Positions 1 to 7,780 of a stretch of 64,000 nucleotides of DNA are shown here, one piece after another. Where the stretch lies: contig NZ_CP060828.1 of assembly GCF_014489635.1 (NCBI RefSeq), forward strand, positions 1,364,001 through 1,428,000. Direction: 5' to 3'. The stretch comes from Streptomyces roseirectus. GTDB taxonomy: Bacteria; Actinomycetota; Actinomycetes; Streptomycetales; Streptomycetaceae. A model generated the notes under the pieces. The model was not told the DNA's origin. It ran no database searches and saw nothing but the letters and a program-made list of their open reading frames with translations. A program made the position numbers and the translations under genes. Position 1 is the first letter of the stretch. Each line of letters begins with the position of its first letter.

Positions 1-885
1 GGTCATGTGCGGGACTACACGCCCAAACAGGGGACGACCTGCTGCGAGGGGACGGGGCTGGAGAGCGCCACGAAGTACCAGGACACCGTGTACTTCGTCG
101 CCGCCGACGGGGGCGCGCTGTACGTCAACCTCTTCAGCCCGTCGACGCTGGAGTGGTCCGGCAAGGGTGTCACCGTCACGCAGTCCACCGGGTTCCCCTT
201 CGAGCAGGGGACCACGCTCACCGTGCGCGGCGACGCGCGGTTCGAGTTGCGGGTGCGGGTGCCCGCGTGGGCGACCGCCGGGTTCCGGGTGCGGGTCAAC
301 GGGCAGGCGGTGAGCGGGAGTCCGGTGCCGGGGAGCTACTTCGCCGTGGCGCGCGACTGGCGGGACGGGGACGTGGTGCGGGTGGACACGCCGTTCCGGA
401 TGCGGGCGGAGCGGACGCCGGACGAGCCCTCGGTCCAGGCAGTGTTCTACGGTCCGCTGAACCTCGCCGCCCGCAGCGCGTCCACCTCCTATCTGCCGGT
501 CTCGCTCTACCGCAACGCCGCGCTCTCCGGCGATCTGGTCTCCTCCTTCACGGCGGTTGACGGGAAGCCGCTGCATTTCTCCCTGGGCGGCGTGGAGTTC
601 GCGCCGTTCTTCGAGGGGACCGAGGATCCGACGCACGTCTACGTGCGCCGGGCGGAGCCTTGGGTGGTGTTCGGGGGCGTGGACTCCGGGGTGGCCAACC
701 CCGTGAAGACGAACGGGAGTTCACTGCTCGACGAGGTGTGGGCGGGGGCGCCGTTCGCCGACAGGGCGGCGCTCGTGGCGCGGGTGCGGACGGTCGTCGC
801 GTCGTGGGTCGCCGGCGGGCTGCTGGGCGCCTCGGACGGGGACGCCGTCGTCGCCACGGCCCAGCGGGCGGTGTACGTGTCCTGA
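1..885 (+). CDS. GH127-type (beta-L-arabinofuranosidase-like) glycoside hydrolase, C-terminal part
   Basis: The reading frame is open from the first base, so the N-terminus lies outside the window. The visible 294 residues begin just before TTCCEGTGLE. This matches the cysteine motif of the GH127/DUF1680 family, in which a zinc-bound cysteine acts as nucleophile. Beta-rich segments follow (LRVRVPAWA, FRVRVNGQ, VQAVFYGPLNLAA), as in the C-terminal beta-sandwich of these enzymes. Family members release L-arabinofuranose or related sugars from plant polysaccharides. The stop lies 7 bp from the convergent stop of the next gene. Substrate cannot be decided from this fragment, and a signal peptide, if any, is not visible. 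Confidence 0.8.
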   Translation, partial: GHVRDYTPKQGTTCCEGTGLESATKYQDTVYFVAADGGALYVNLFSPSTLEWSGKGVTVTQSTGFPFEQGTTLTVRGDARFELRVRVPAWATAGFRVRVNGQAVSGSPVPGSYFAVARDWRDGDVVRVDTPFRMRAERTPDEPSVQAVFYGPLNLAARSASTSYLPVSLYRNAALSGDLVSSFTAVDGKPLHFSLGGVEFAPFFEGTEDPTHVYVRRAEPWVVFGGVDSGVANPVKTNGSSLLDEVWAGAPFADRAALVARVRTVVASWVAGGLLGASDGDAVVATAQRAVYVS

Positions 886-892
886 GGCCGGT

Positions 893-1660
893 CTACTTGT
901 GGCGGCGGGGTTTGGGGCTCGCGGTCTTGCGGGCGGGCTTCTTCCCCGTCGCCTTCCCTGCCGTCGCCGCCTTCCCCGTCGTCGCCTTGCGCACAGGTGC
1001 CTTCTTCGCCGGGGACTTCTTCGCGGCGGGCTTCGGCTGCTCCTGCTTCGTCCTGCCCCGCGTGCTGTTCGCCGTCCGGCCGCGCACCACGCCGATGAAG
1101 TCGTCGACCAGGTCCGTCGTCGCGTCCGTCGGCCAGGAGAGGGCGACGGCGGACTGGGGGGCGTCGGTGACCGGGCGGTAGGTGAGGTCGCGGCGGTGGT
1201 GGAGGCGGGCCAGCGACTGGGGGGTGAGGAGGACGCCGATGCCGGCGGCCACGAGGTCGATCGCGTCGGCCGTCGTCTCCGGGCGCTCGAAGGCCGGTTC
1301 CCCGGGCGGCTGCTCCCACGCGAAGACGTCGTCCAGCGGGTGCAGGACCGTCTCCTCGGCGAGGTCGGCCAGGGTGATCTCCTCGGCCGCCGTGATCAGG
1401 TGGTCCTTGGGGACCACCGCGACGGTCGTCTCCGTGTAGAGGGGGATCGCGCTGAACGTCTCGCGGTCGACGGGCAGCCGGACCAGACCGGCGTCGGCGC
1501 CGCCGGAACGCAAGACGTCGGATGCCTCGGCGGCGCCCGCCTGGAGCAGTTCCAGCCGCACCCGCGGGTAGCGCTCGGTCCAGATCCGCGCCCACTTGGC
1601 GGGGGTCGCGCCGGGTACGTAGGCGAGCCGGAACGTGGGGGAATCCGCCGAGTCAGTCAC
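893..1660 (-). CDS. LysR-type substrate-binding domain protein without HTH, with a histone H1-like tail
   Basis: GTG start, 255 aa. Residues about 8-200 read as a LysR effector-binding domain (FRLAYVPGATPAKWARIW, then DAGLVRLPVD, VAVVPKDHLI, LVAAGIGVLLTPQSLARL). The usual N-terminal winged helix is absent: the protein begins directly at the first strand of the effector domain. Residues about 205-255 are a lysine/alanine/proline tail with AAKKSPAKKAPVRKA-like repeats, similar in composition to histone H1 and to the tails of actinobacterial HU-type proteins. It is divergent from the DUF5997 gene, an arrangement I recall from other actinomycetes. DNA binding, if any, would have to come from the basic tail. 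The role is unknown. Confidence 0.8.
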   Translation of the reverse strand: MTDSADSPTFRLAYVPGATPAKWARIWTERYPRVRLELLQAGAAEASDVLRSGGADAGLVRLPVDRETFSAIPLYTETTVAVVPKDHLITAAEEITLADLAEETVLHPLDDVFAWEQPPGEPAFERPETTADAIDLVAAGIGVLLTPQSLARLHHRRDLTYRPVTDAPQSAVALSWPTDATTDLVDDFIGVVRGRTANSTRGRTKQEQPKPAAKKSPAKKAPVRKATTGKAATAGKATGKKPARKTASPKPRRHK

Positions 1661-1717
1661 GTCGCCAGGTTACCCGCTGTGGTCGGAGGTCTGTCCGGTG
1701 GCGGATAGTCTGGGGCC

Positions 1718-2128
1718 ATGAAGTCGCACCAGACCGCCCAGACGATGAAGCCCGCCACCGCGGCGAAGAAGCTGGGCGTGTACCTCCCCGCCACCCCTGC
1801 CGAGTTCCAGGAGGGTGTCGTCTCCCGTGCCGAGCTGACCGAGCTCCAGGAGAACCCTCCGCAGTGGCTTCAGGACCTGCGACTGAGCGGTCCGCACCCG
1901 CGTCCGGTGGTCGCGGCGCGGCTCGGTGTGTCCATCGCGGGTCTCGCCCGCGGGGGTGTGACCGACGCGCTGACCACCGCCGAGATCGAGGCCCTGCGCG
2001 ACGAGATGCCGGAGTGGCTGGAGAAGGAGCGGGCCACCCAGGCGGAGGTCCGCAAGGAGGCCGCGCGGCTCAAGAAGCGCGACGCGGAGCGCGCGGCGCG
2101 AGCGGGCCGGGGGCCGGAGCGCGACTGA
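1718..2128 (+). CDS. DUF5997 family protein
   Basis: 136 aa. The core MKPATAAKKLGVYLPATPAE, then RAELTELQENPPQWLQDLR, and the charged C-terminus (RATQAEVRKEAARLKKRD) match what I recall of the actinobacterial DUF5997 family. The segment HPRPVVAARLGVSIAGLARGG could be a small HTH-like unit. The ATG at 1718 is chosen because homologues I remember carry about nine residues before MKPATA. An in-frame ATG at 1745 is the alternative, and neither has a strong ribosome site. It is divergent from the LysR-like gene with a 57-bp gap, so the two probably share a promoter region. No biochemical function is known to me. Confidence 0.75.
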   Translation: MKSHQTAQTMKPATAAKKLGVYLPATPAEFQEGVVSRAELTELQENPPQWLQDLRLSGPHPRPVVAARLGVSIAGLARGGVTDALTTAEIEALRDEMPEWLEKERATQAEVRKEAARLKKRDAERAARAGRGPERD

Positions 2129-2152
2129 GACCGGCGGCCCTCTGCTGAGGGG

Positions 2153-2206
2153 GCCATCGGTATGTCGTAGGCCGTCGGTGTGTCGTGGGCCGTCGGTGCT
2201 GTCCCG
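2153..2206. repeat. Three tandem 18-bp units
   Basis: The units begin GCCATCGGTATG, GCCGTCGGTGTG and GCCGTCGGTGCT and are exactly 18 bp apart. They lie between the DUF5997 stop and the beta-helix gene. No obvious function is visible. Confidence 0.6.
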
Positions 2207-2235
2207 GTGGCGTCCGGGGCGATAGATGTGCCGTC

Positions 2236-3594
2236 GTGCGAAATCTTCCTTTTCTCCCCGGGTTGTCCTCTGCGCTCCGCCCTCGCCGCCGGGCGCTCGC
2301 GCGCTGGTGTGCGGCGGCTGTCGTCGCGGTGGGGGCCGCGGGGTGCGCGGGCGGCGGTGACGAGGGGGCCCGGGGGGCCGGGAGCGGGGGGAGCGCGGCG
2401 GTCGTGCGGGTGCCGCAGGACACGCCGTCGGTGCGGCGGGCGGTGGAGCTGGTGCGGGCCGGAGGGCTGGTGCTGGTGTCGCCGGGGGTGTACCGGGAGT
2501 CGGTGACCGTGGCGAAGCCGCGGGTGGTGCTGCGGGGGACGGACCGCAACCGGGTCGTGTTCGACGGGGAGTTCGAGCGGCCCAACGGGATCACCGTGAC
2601 CGGCGCGGGCTCGGTCGTCGAGAACCTGACCGTGCGCAACCACCTGGCGAACGGCGTCCTGTTCACCGGCGTGACCGACGAACGGCTCCAGGCGGGCCGC
2701 GCGGGCGGCTCGGCCTACGACCCGCTGGACACGGTCAAGTTCCCGCCCCTGCACGGGTTTCGGGCGTCGTACGTGACCGCGTACAACAACGCCCTGTACG
2801 GGATCTACGCGTTCGACGCGCGCGCGGGCGTCATCGAGCGGTCGTACGCGTCGGGGCAGGCGGACTCGGGGATCTACGTCGGCCAGTGCCGGCCGTGCGA
2901 CACGGTCGTGCGGGACAACACCGTCGAGCACAACGCGGTCGGCCTGGAGGTCACCAACGCCTCGGAGCGGCTGTACCTGCTGGGCAACCGGGCCTCGCGC
3001 AACCGGGTCGGGCTGACGCTCAACTCCAACGACCTGGAGGCGCTGGGCCCGCAGCACGGCGCGGTGGTCGCCGGGAACGCGTTCACCGACAACAACGACG
3101 CCCGCAGCCCCGAGCAGGCGGACGGCGGCTTCGGGATCGGCATCGGGTCGGGGGGCGGCCGGGAGAACGTCCTGGAGCGCAATCTGGTCACCGGGAACCG
3201 GGCGGCGGGGATCGTCCTGGCCGACGTCCAGGGGTACCCGGCGCGCGACAACACGGTCCGCGACAACCGGGTGTCGGGCAACGGCGCCGACCTGGTGCTG
3301 GCGACGGGAAGCACGGGCGGCAACTGCTTCGTACGCAACGGGGAGTCGCGCCGCAGCCCGGACGGCCTGCCGGGCCGGGACCTGTGCGGCGCCCCGGCAC
3401 CGGCCGCCTCCGGCCCCGCGTCCCGCACGCTGGGCACGGTCCCGGCCGTCACGGCGCCCGCGGGCGTCTCCTTCATGGACGCCCCCGTGCCGCCCGCCCA
3501 GCCGAACCGGCCCGGCGCCCCGGACGCGCCCGCGCGGGCGGCGGTGGGGCTGCCGGGGCGGGTGGACGTGCGGGCGTACCGGGTGCCCGCGTAG
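2236..3594 (+). CDS. Secreted right-handed parallel beta-helix repeat protein (probable lipoprotein)
   Basis: Residues about 60-390 carry repeating beta-helix coils (GITVTGAGSVVENLTVRNH, VVRDNTVEHNAVGLEV, NVLERNLVTGNRAAGIVL). These belong to the NosD/pectate-lyase-like PbH1 superfamily. The segment SVRRAVELVRAGGLVLVSPG precedes the helix, as is usual. The N-terminus is rich in arginine, followed by CAAAVVAVGAAGC, a usable though weak lipobox. The GTG at 2236 gives a leader of normal length. An in-frame GTG at 2185 would add 17 residues, and no clear ribosome site decides between them. The C-terminal 60 residues are Pro/Ala-rich. It is probably anchored outside the membrane and binds or cleaves a carbohydrate, but no catalytic residues can be assigned. 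Confidence 0.75.
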   Translation: MRNLPFLPGLSSALRPRRRALARWCAAAVVAVGAAGCAGGGDEGARGAGSGGSAAVVRVPQDTPSVRRAVELVRAGGLVLVSPGVYRESVTVAKPRVVLRGTDRNRVVFDGEFERPNGITVTGAGSVVENLTVRNHLANGVLFTGVTDERLQAGRAGGSAYDPLDTVKFPPLHGFRASYVTAYNNALYGIYAFDARAGVIERSYASGQADSGIYVGQCRPCDTVVRDNTVEHNAVGLEVTNASERLYLLGNRASRNRVGLTLNSNDLEALGPQHGAVVAGNAFTDNNDARSPEQADGGFGIGIGSGGGRENVLERNLVTGNRAAGIVLADVQGYPARDNTVRDNRVSGNGADLVLATGSTGGNCFVRNGESRRSPDGLPGRDLCGAPAPAASGPASRTLGTVPAVTAPAGVSFMDAPVPPAQPNRPGAPDAPARAAVGLPGRVDVRAYRVPA

Positions 3595-3665
3595 CCGTAC
3601 GCGCCCGCGCGGGGGCGTCGATACGGTCATTTTCGATCAGCCGTCCCCAGGGACCCCCGGAACGG

Positions 3666-4487
3666 TCACTTTCCGTCCCACGGTCCCTTCGGGACGCTGC
3701 CGCGCACCCGCTCCCCCGTCAGGTCCAGCGTCACCGTCCGCGCCTCCCCCAGGCGCGCGGACACCCGGCGTACGGCGCCGTCGGCGCCGATCCAGTACGT
3801 CACCGGGGAGCGTCCTGCGAGGGGGCTCGCGGTGGCGGCGGGGCGGGGGCGGGGGCCCGCGAGGACGTCGTAGGGGCGGCCGTCGATGGTGTCCTCACGC
3901 AGGTGCAACGGGCCTGACTGGGCGAGGAGTTGGGCGTTGTCGGGGCGGTCGGCGGCGAGGGCCAGGGAGAGCTGGAGGGCGACGTCGAGGGGGGCGCGGC
4001 CGTAGGGGCGGCGGGTCCAGGCGGCGGTGTTCAGGCGGGCCGCCTCGCGCAGGGCGTCGCGCGCGGGCGTGCGTGGGGCGGGCGGTCCGTAGGTGCCGGG
4101 GCGGGCGACGGCGAGTCCGTCGGGGCTCCAGGCGAGGAGGCCGGGTGCGCCGCCCGTGCCGTCTGCGCCGTCCACACCATCCGCGTCGTACCAGCCGACC
4201 GCGCGGTGTGCGCGGGGGTCGACCACGGCCCGGACGGCGGTCGTTCCGGTGGGGGTCGCGACGCGCAGGTGCATCGTCGACGTGCCGGCCTGGTACGTCC
4301 TGAAGCGCGCCAGGGCCAGCCGCTGGGCCTCGTCGGCGGTCAGGGGTCGCGCGGGGTCGGCCGGGGCGGCGCAGGCCGTCAGGAGGGCGCTCAGGGCGAG
4401 CGCGGCGGCTGTCGCGAGGTGCGCGGGGCGGAGGGGGCGAGGACGTCGGGGGAGGTGGAGGAGGCGAGGGAGGGGTTTTGTCCGCAT
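3666..4487 (-). CDS. Hypothetical lipoprotein
   Basis: 273 aa. The N-terminus is basic (MRTKPLPRLLHLPRRPRP), then hydrophobic (ATAAALALSALLTAC), ending in a good lipobox LTAC. The mature part begins AAPADPARPLTADEAQRLALARF. The C-terminal half (DGRPYDVLAG, VTYWIGADGAVRRVS) has the feel of LppX/LprG-like or LolA-like beta-sheet lipoproteins, which I cannot confirm. It is convergent with the beta-helix gene, 71 bp away. Function is unknown. Confidence 0.7.
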   Translation of the reverse strand: MRTKPLPRLLHLPRRPRPLRPAHLATAAALALSALLTACAAPADPARPLTADEAQRLALARFRTYQAGTSTMHLRVATPTGTTAVRAVVDPRAHRAVGWYDADGVDGADGTGGAPGLLAWSPDGLAVARPGTYGPPAPRTPARDALREAARLNTAAWTRRPYGRAPLDVALQLSLALAADRPDNAQLLAQSGPLHLREDTIDGRPYDVLAGPRPRPAATASPLAGRSPVTYWIGADGAVRRVSARLGEARTVTLDLTGERVRGSVPKGPWDGK

Positions 4488-4935
4488 GGCAGGTCTCTAT
4501 ACGGGGCCGCCCGTGCGGTCGGGCGTCAGCCGCGCGGTCCGGTCACCCACCCGGGCCCGGTCGGTGTGCCGGACATCACAGGGCGCGGGGGTGCGGACGG
4601 GCGGGACGGTGTGCGCAGCGGCGGATCCGCACCTCATACGGGTGAACTCGGCGCGCTCCGGGCACCGTCCGCGAACTCTCCGTGAGGCGGCGCCGGTTGG
4701 CGGCGCCTCGGCTCGTCCGGATTCGTCCGCGGTCCGGTGCGTGCGGGCCGGTCGGGGCCGTACGCTTGACGGGTGGCGGGGCGATCCGTTTCCCGCCGCG
4801 CAGAGCGTGACCGAGTCACCTGGCGCGTCGTATCGCCGAGGGTGAACGCCCGGGAGTCGCCCTCGGGGCCCCGCCTTGGTTACGATCTGCGACAAGTTCA
4901 CCGGAGTGGGTGTTTCGAGGCTGTTGGGGGTCGGG
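4488..4935. other. Gene-free stretch upstream of the cold-shock gene
   Basis: No reading frame here has a protein-like composition. It separates the divergent lipoprotein and cold-shock genes. A possible -10 hexamer TACGAT lies at 4881-4886, about 50 bp before the cold-shock ATG, but I see no convincing -35 element. Confidence 0.4.
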
Positions 4936-5325
4936 ATGGTTGCCGGTCGTGTGGTGCGCTTCGACAGCGCGCGGGGTTATGGATTCATTTCTCCCGACGA
5001 CGGCGGGGAAGATGTCTTCCTGCACGTCAACGACATGTTGATGCCTGAATCGCAGATCCGCCGCGGCGTTGCCGTGGAGTTCGAGATCGAGGACGGCGAA
5101 CGCGGTCCGAAGGCTTCCGACGTGCGGCTCGCACGCGGTGCCGACGGCAAGCCGCTGACGCCGGACGACGACGTCCTGTGCGACGTCCTGAACACGGAGG
5201 AATTCACCCGGGAGGTCACCGAGACGCTGCTGTCCTCGGCTCCCTCCCTCACGGGCGAGCAGATCCTCCAGGTGCGTCAGGGCCTCGCGCAGTTCGCCAA
5301 GCACCACGGCTGGGTCGAGGGCTGA
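4936..5325 (+). CDS. Cold-shock domain protein
   Basis: 129 aa. Residues 1-65 form a cold-shock OB-fold: MVAGRVVRFDSARGYGFI contains RNP1-like GYGFI, and EDVFLHVNDM is RNP2-like. A C-terminal extension of about 60 aa (NTEEFTREVTETLLSSAPSL, then FAKHHGWVEG) is typical of a longer Streptomyces CSP subtype. Such proteins bind single-stranded RNA or DNA. The ATG at 4936 is preceded by a G-rich GGGGGTCGGG. An upstream in-frame TTG at 4876 would add residues unlike the family and is not used. Confidence 0.9.
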   Translation: MVAGRVVRFDSARGYGFISPDDGGEDVFLHVNDMLMPESQIRRGVAVEFEIEDGERGPKASDVRLARGADGKPLTPDDDVLCDVLNTEEFTREVTETLLSSAPSLTGEQILQVRQGLAQFAKHHGWVEG

Positions 5326-5347
5326 CCCGGCCGACCGGGGGCGGGCG

Positions 5348-6352
5348 ATGACCTCGCCCGCGCCCGGTCGCATTGCCGAGGGGCGCCGGTTCTCGTTCCG
5401 GACGACGGACGCGGACGAAGCGTGTGAGGCGATCGCGGCGACGTACTACGCCAACTTCATCGACGTGCTCGGTGAGGGCCCGATGCTCGACGCCTCCTTC
5501 GAGGTGGTGCGGCTGGGTGCGCTCACGCTCGGCGATCTGCGGTGCGGTGCGCCGGTGGCGATCCGCTTCGGGGACCTCGGCGCCCACCATGTCGACCTGC
5601 CGCTGACGGGGCGGATCGCGTGGGGGCAGCGCGGTGGGGACGCGAGGCTGGCGACGGCCGCGCGGGCCGCCGTCTTCGATCCCGTCGGGGACACGCGCCT
5701 CGACCACTGGGCCGGGGACTGCCGTGTCATCGCCGTCAAGATCGAACCGTCCGCTCTGCGGGACCACTTGGAGCGGTTGCTGGGGCGTCCCGTGCGGTGT
5801 GCTCCGCGGCTCGACCCCGAGTTCGACTCCTCCGCCGGGCCCGGACTCACCTGGGCGCGAACGGCCCGTCTGGTCATCGGTGAGATGGACAATCCCGGTG
5901 GGCTGCTCGACCAGCCGATGCTGGCCGCGCGGTTCGAGGAGACGCTGCTGTCCGGGCTGCTGCTGGCCGCCGGGCACCCCTACCGCGAGGAGCTGGCCGC
6001 CCAGCCCTCCACGCCGGTCTCCTTGCGTCCTGTACGGCTCGTGCTCGACGCCATCCACGCGCGTCCCGAGCATCCCTTCACCACCACCGGCCTCGCCTCC
6101 ACCGCGGGCGTCGGCACTCGCTGGCTCCAAGCCGCCTTCCGCCGCCATCTCGGGGTGTCCCCCATGGCCTACCTCCGCGAGGTCCGCCTCGACCGCGCCC
6201 ACCACGAACTCACCACCGCCGACCCCTCCTTCACCACCGTCGCCGAGGTCGCCTACCGCTGGGGCTTCGGCCACCTGGGCCGCTTCGCCGAGAAGTACCG
6301 GGGGCGGTTCGGGGAGTTACCGTCGGAGACGTTGAACTCGGGGCGCGGGTAA
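5348..6352 (+). CDS. AraC family transcriptional regulator
   Basis: 334 aa. Residues about 10-190 fit the AraC_binding_2-type N-terminal sensing domain (DLGAHHVDLPLTGRIAWGQR, RLDHWAGDCRVIAVKI). Residues about 235-330 form the double HTH of HTH_18 (TTGLASTAGVGTRWLQAAFR, then FTTVAEVAYRWGFGHLGRFA and a final FGELPSETL). It starts 22 bp after the cold-shock stop in the same direction and could be co-transcribed with it. The target and ligand cannot be read from this window. Confidence 0.88.
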   Translation: MTSPAPGRIAEGRRFSFRTTDADEACEAIAATYYANFIDVLGEGPMLDASFEVVRLGALTLGDLRCGAPVAIRFGDLGAHHVDLPLTGRIAWGQRGGDARLATAARAAVFDPVGDTRLDHWAGDCRVIAVKIEPSALRDHLERLLGRPVRCAPRLDPEFDSSAGPGLTWARTARLVIGEMDNPGGLLDQPMLAARFEETLLSGLLLAAGHPYREELAAQPSTPVSLRPVRLVLDAIHARPEHPFTTTGLASTAGVGTRWLQAAFRRHLGVSPMAYLREVRLDRAHHELTTADPSFTTVAEVAYRWGFGHLGRFAEKYRGRFGELPSETLNSGRG

Positions 6353-6633
6353 GGGAGTTGTGGGGCGGGGACTCGGCTGACGTCGCCGCCGGGCACACCT
6401 CGACGTTCAGAAGCGGTGTCCCGGGAGACGCAGGCGGGCTTTCCGGCTCACACGGACGGGGGGGAGCCCGGGGGCGGGATGCCGGGGGCCGGATACCAGG
6501 GAGCCGGGGGCCGGGGGCCAGGTACCGGGGCCAGGGGGCCGGGATGCCGGGGAGCCGGGATACCGACGGCCGGGGAGGAATCGGCGAGTGTCGCAGCGGG
6601 GCTGTAGGCGTGGGCCCGCAGAGCAGCGCCTCT

Positions 6634-6649
6634 GATACCGGGCGGTATC
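6634..6649. promoter_or_regulatory. Perfect 16-bp palindrome
   Basis: GATACCG and CGGTATC face each other across GG. This has the look of a TetR- or LacI-type operator or a short hairpin. No gene starts nearby, so its role is unclear. Confidence 0.35.
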
Positions 6650-6764
6650 TCCGGCTCGGGGCTGCGTCTCCGATGCGGGGCGGTACCGGAAGGCGTGCGC
6701 GTCGGCGGCCGGGCTCCCGGGGCCGATCCGCGACTGGCGTCGGCAAAAGGCCGCTCCGGAAGTC

Positions 6765-6819
6765 TCAGCCGAGCCGCCTCCCGGCACTCCCACTCCTCAC
6801 CTCGGCTGAAGCCGGGAGG
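6765..6819. other. Two interleaved 9-bp perfect inverted repeats (A-B-A'-B')
   Basis: A is TCAGCCGAG (6765-6773) and pairs with CTCGGCTGA (6801-6809). B is CCTCCCGGC (6777-6785) and pairs with GCCGGGAGG (6811-6819). In RNA the two hairpins are mutually exclusive unless a pseudoknot forms. Only 1 nt separates A' and B', which makes a simple H-type pseudoknot sterically hard. Confidence 0.5.
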
Positions 6820-7355
6820 GCCTGGAGACCGCCACGGCACACAGCACCGGGGACGAAGCCGTCGACGCCGTCACGGCGTTGCCCAGGGGACACCTCGGGA
6901 AGCCGTCGAAGCTCATCCCGCCGCGTTGCCCTGCGGACGCTCCGGCAAGCGGCGTCCCCCACCCGGGTCCCGTGCGCTAATCGGCCACACCCGGTGGATC
7001 GTCCCGCCCGAGGCGCAGCCGTAGCGTCAGGGTGCCGTGTCCCGGCCCCCGACGCGGTGTCCGGCTGCGGGGCGTTCACCCCGGGACCCGTGGCCCGGAA
7101 GTGAACGGCCCGCGCCGGGGTTCACCCACCCGAAGTGGTCATGTCCGGCTGAGCGGTGTACCGGCAGGCCGGCCCGCCGGCGCGTCACAACAGGGTGCCG
7201 ACGCCCGTGCACAGCACATGCCGTGGCCGGGCGCGTAGCCCAACAGCCACCGCTCCGACTCCGAGCGAAGGCCAACGGCCCGCACAACCACCCCACCCGG
7301 CGGGCCCTCTGAGCCACCGCACCACCGGGCTCCCTCCCCCGCCGATGCCCCCGCG

Positions 7356-7540
7356 CGCCAAAGCCATCCACGCCGAAGCAACCCCAACGCCAAAGTCACC
7401 CGCCGCACAGCAACCCGCACGCCAGGCCACCCGAGCACAGCCCCCCGGCCGGGGCGAGTCCACGCAGCCACCCGCGTGCCAGGGCCACCTGCGCCGAAGT
7501 CACCCCCGCACCAGAGCCACCCGCCCCGAAGCCCCCGCCA
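7356..7540. repeat. Degenerate minisatellite, units of 14-17 bp
   Basis: About eleven units resembling CGCCAAAGCCACCCGC run in a row, with one interruption at 7436-7462. The array is outside any credible gene. Confidence 0.55.
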
Positions 7541-7780
7541 GGCACGGTGGTGCCCCGCCGGGTGGTGTAACCGTGCGAGGCCGTCGGCCTCCCTCGGAGC
7601 CGAGGCGGCTGCCGCAGGCCCGCCGCCCGGCCGCAATATGTGCCGCTCACAGGCGTCATCATGCCGATGCGATCCGTTGGCGACAGTCCGAGCGGGCCGG
7701 CGCTACCGGCTCCGCGCCGGTACAACCACTCAGCGGGACATCGCCCCAGGCACACCCACCCCGAACCACCCCCGCCGGAG

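Larger units (their letters stand above)
6353..7780. other. 1.4-kb region without a convincing gene
   Basis: All open frames here have unnatural composition (runs of Pro, Arg and Gly) and no recognisable domain. The stretch contains a G-rich degenerate tract at about 6465-6590 with many GGGG runs, a 16-bp palindrome at 6634-6649, interleaved inverted repeats at 6765-6819 and a degenerate minisatellite at 7356-7540. It may be the remains of lost genes or an unrecognised regulatory or RNA locus. No evidence of transcription is visible. Confidence 0.6.

Noticed and set aside
4876..4935. Upstream TTG start for the cold-shock protein
   Set aside because: The extra 20 residues do not resemble the family, and the ATG at 4936 gives the normal N-terminus.
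6465..6590. G-quadruplex-forming tract as a functional element
   Set aside because: G runs are abundant, but the tract is degenerate and no gene start lies in range. It is noted only within the region description.
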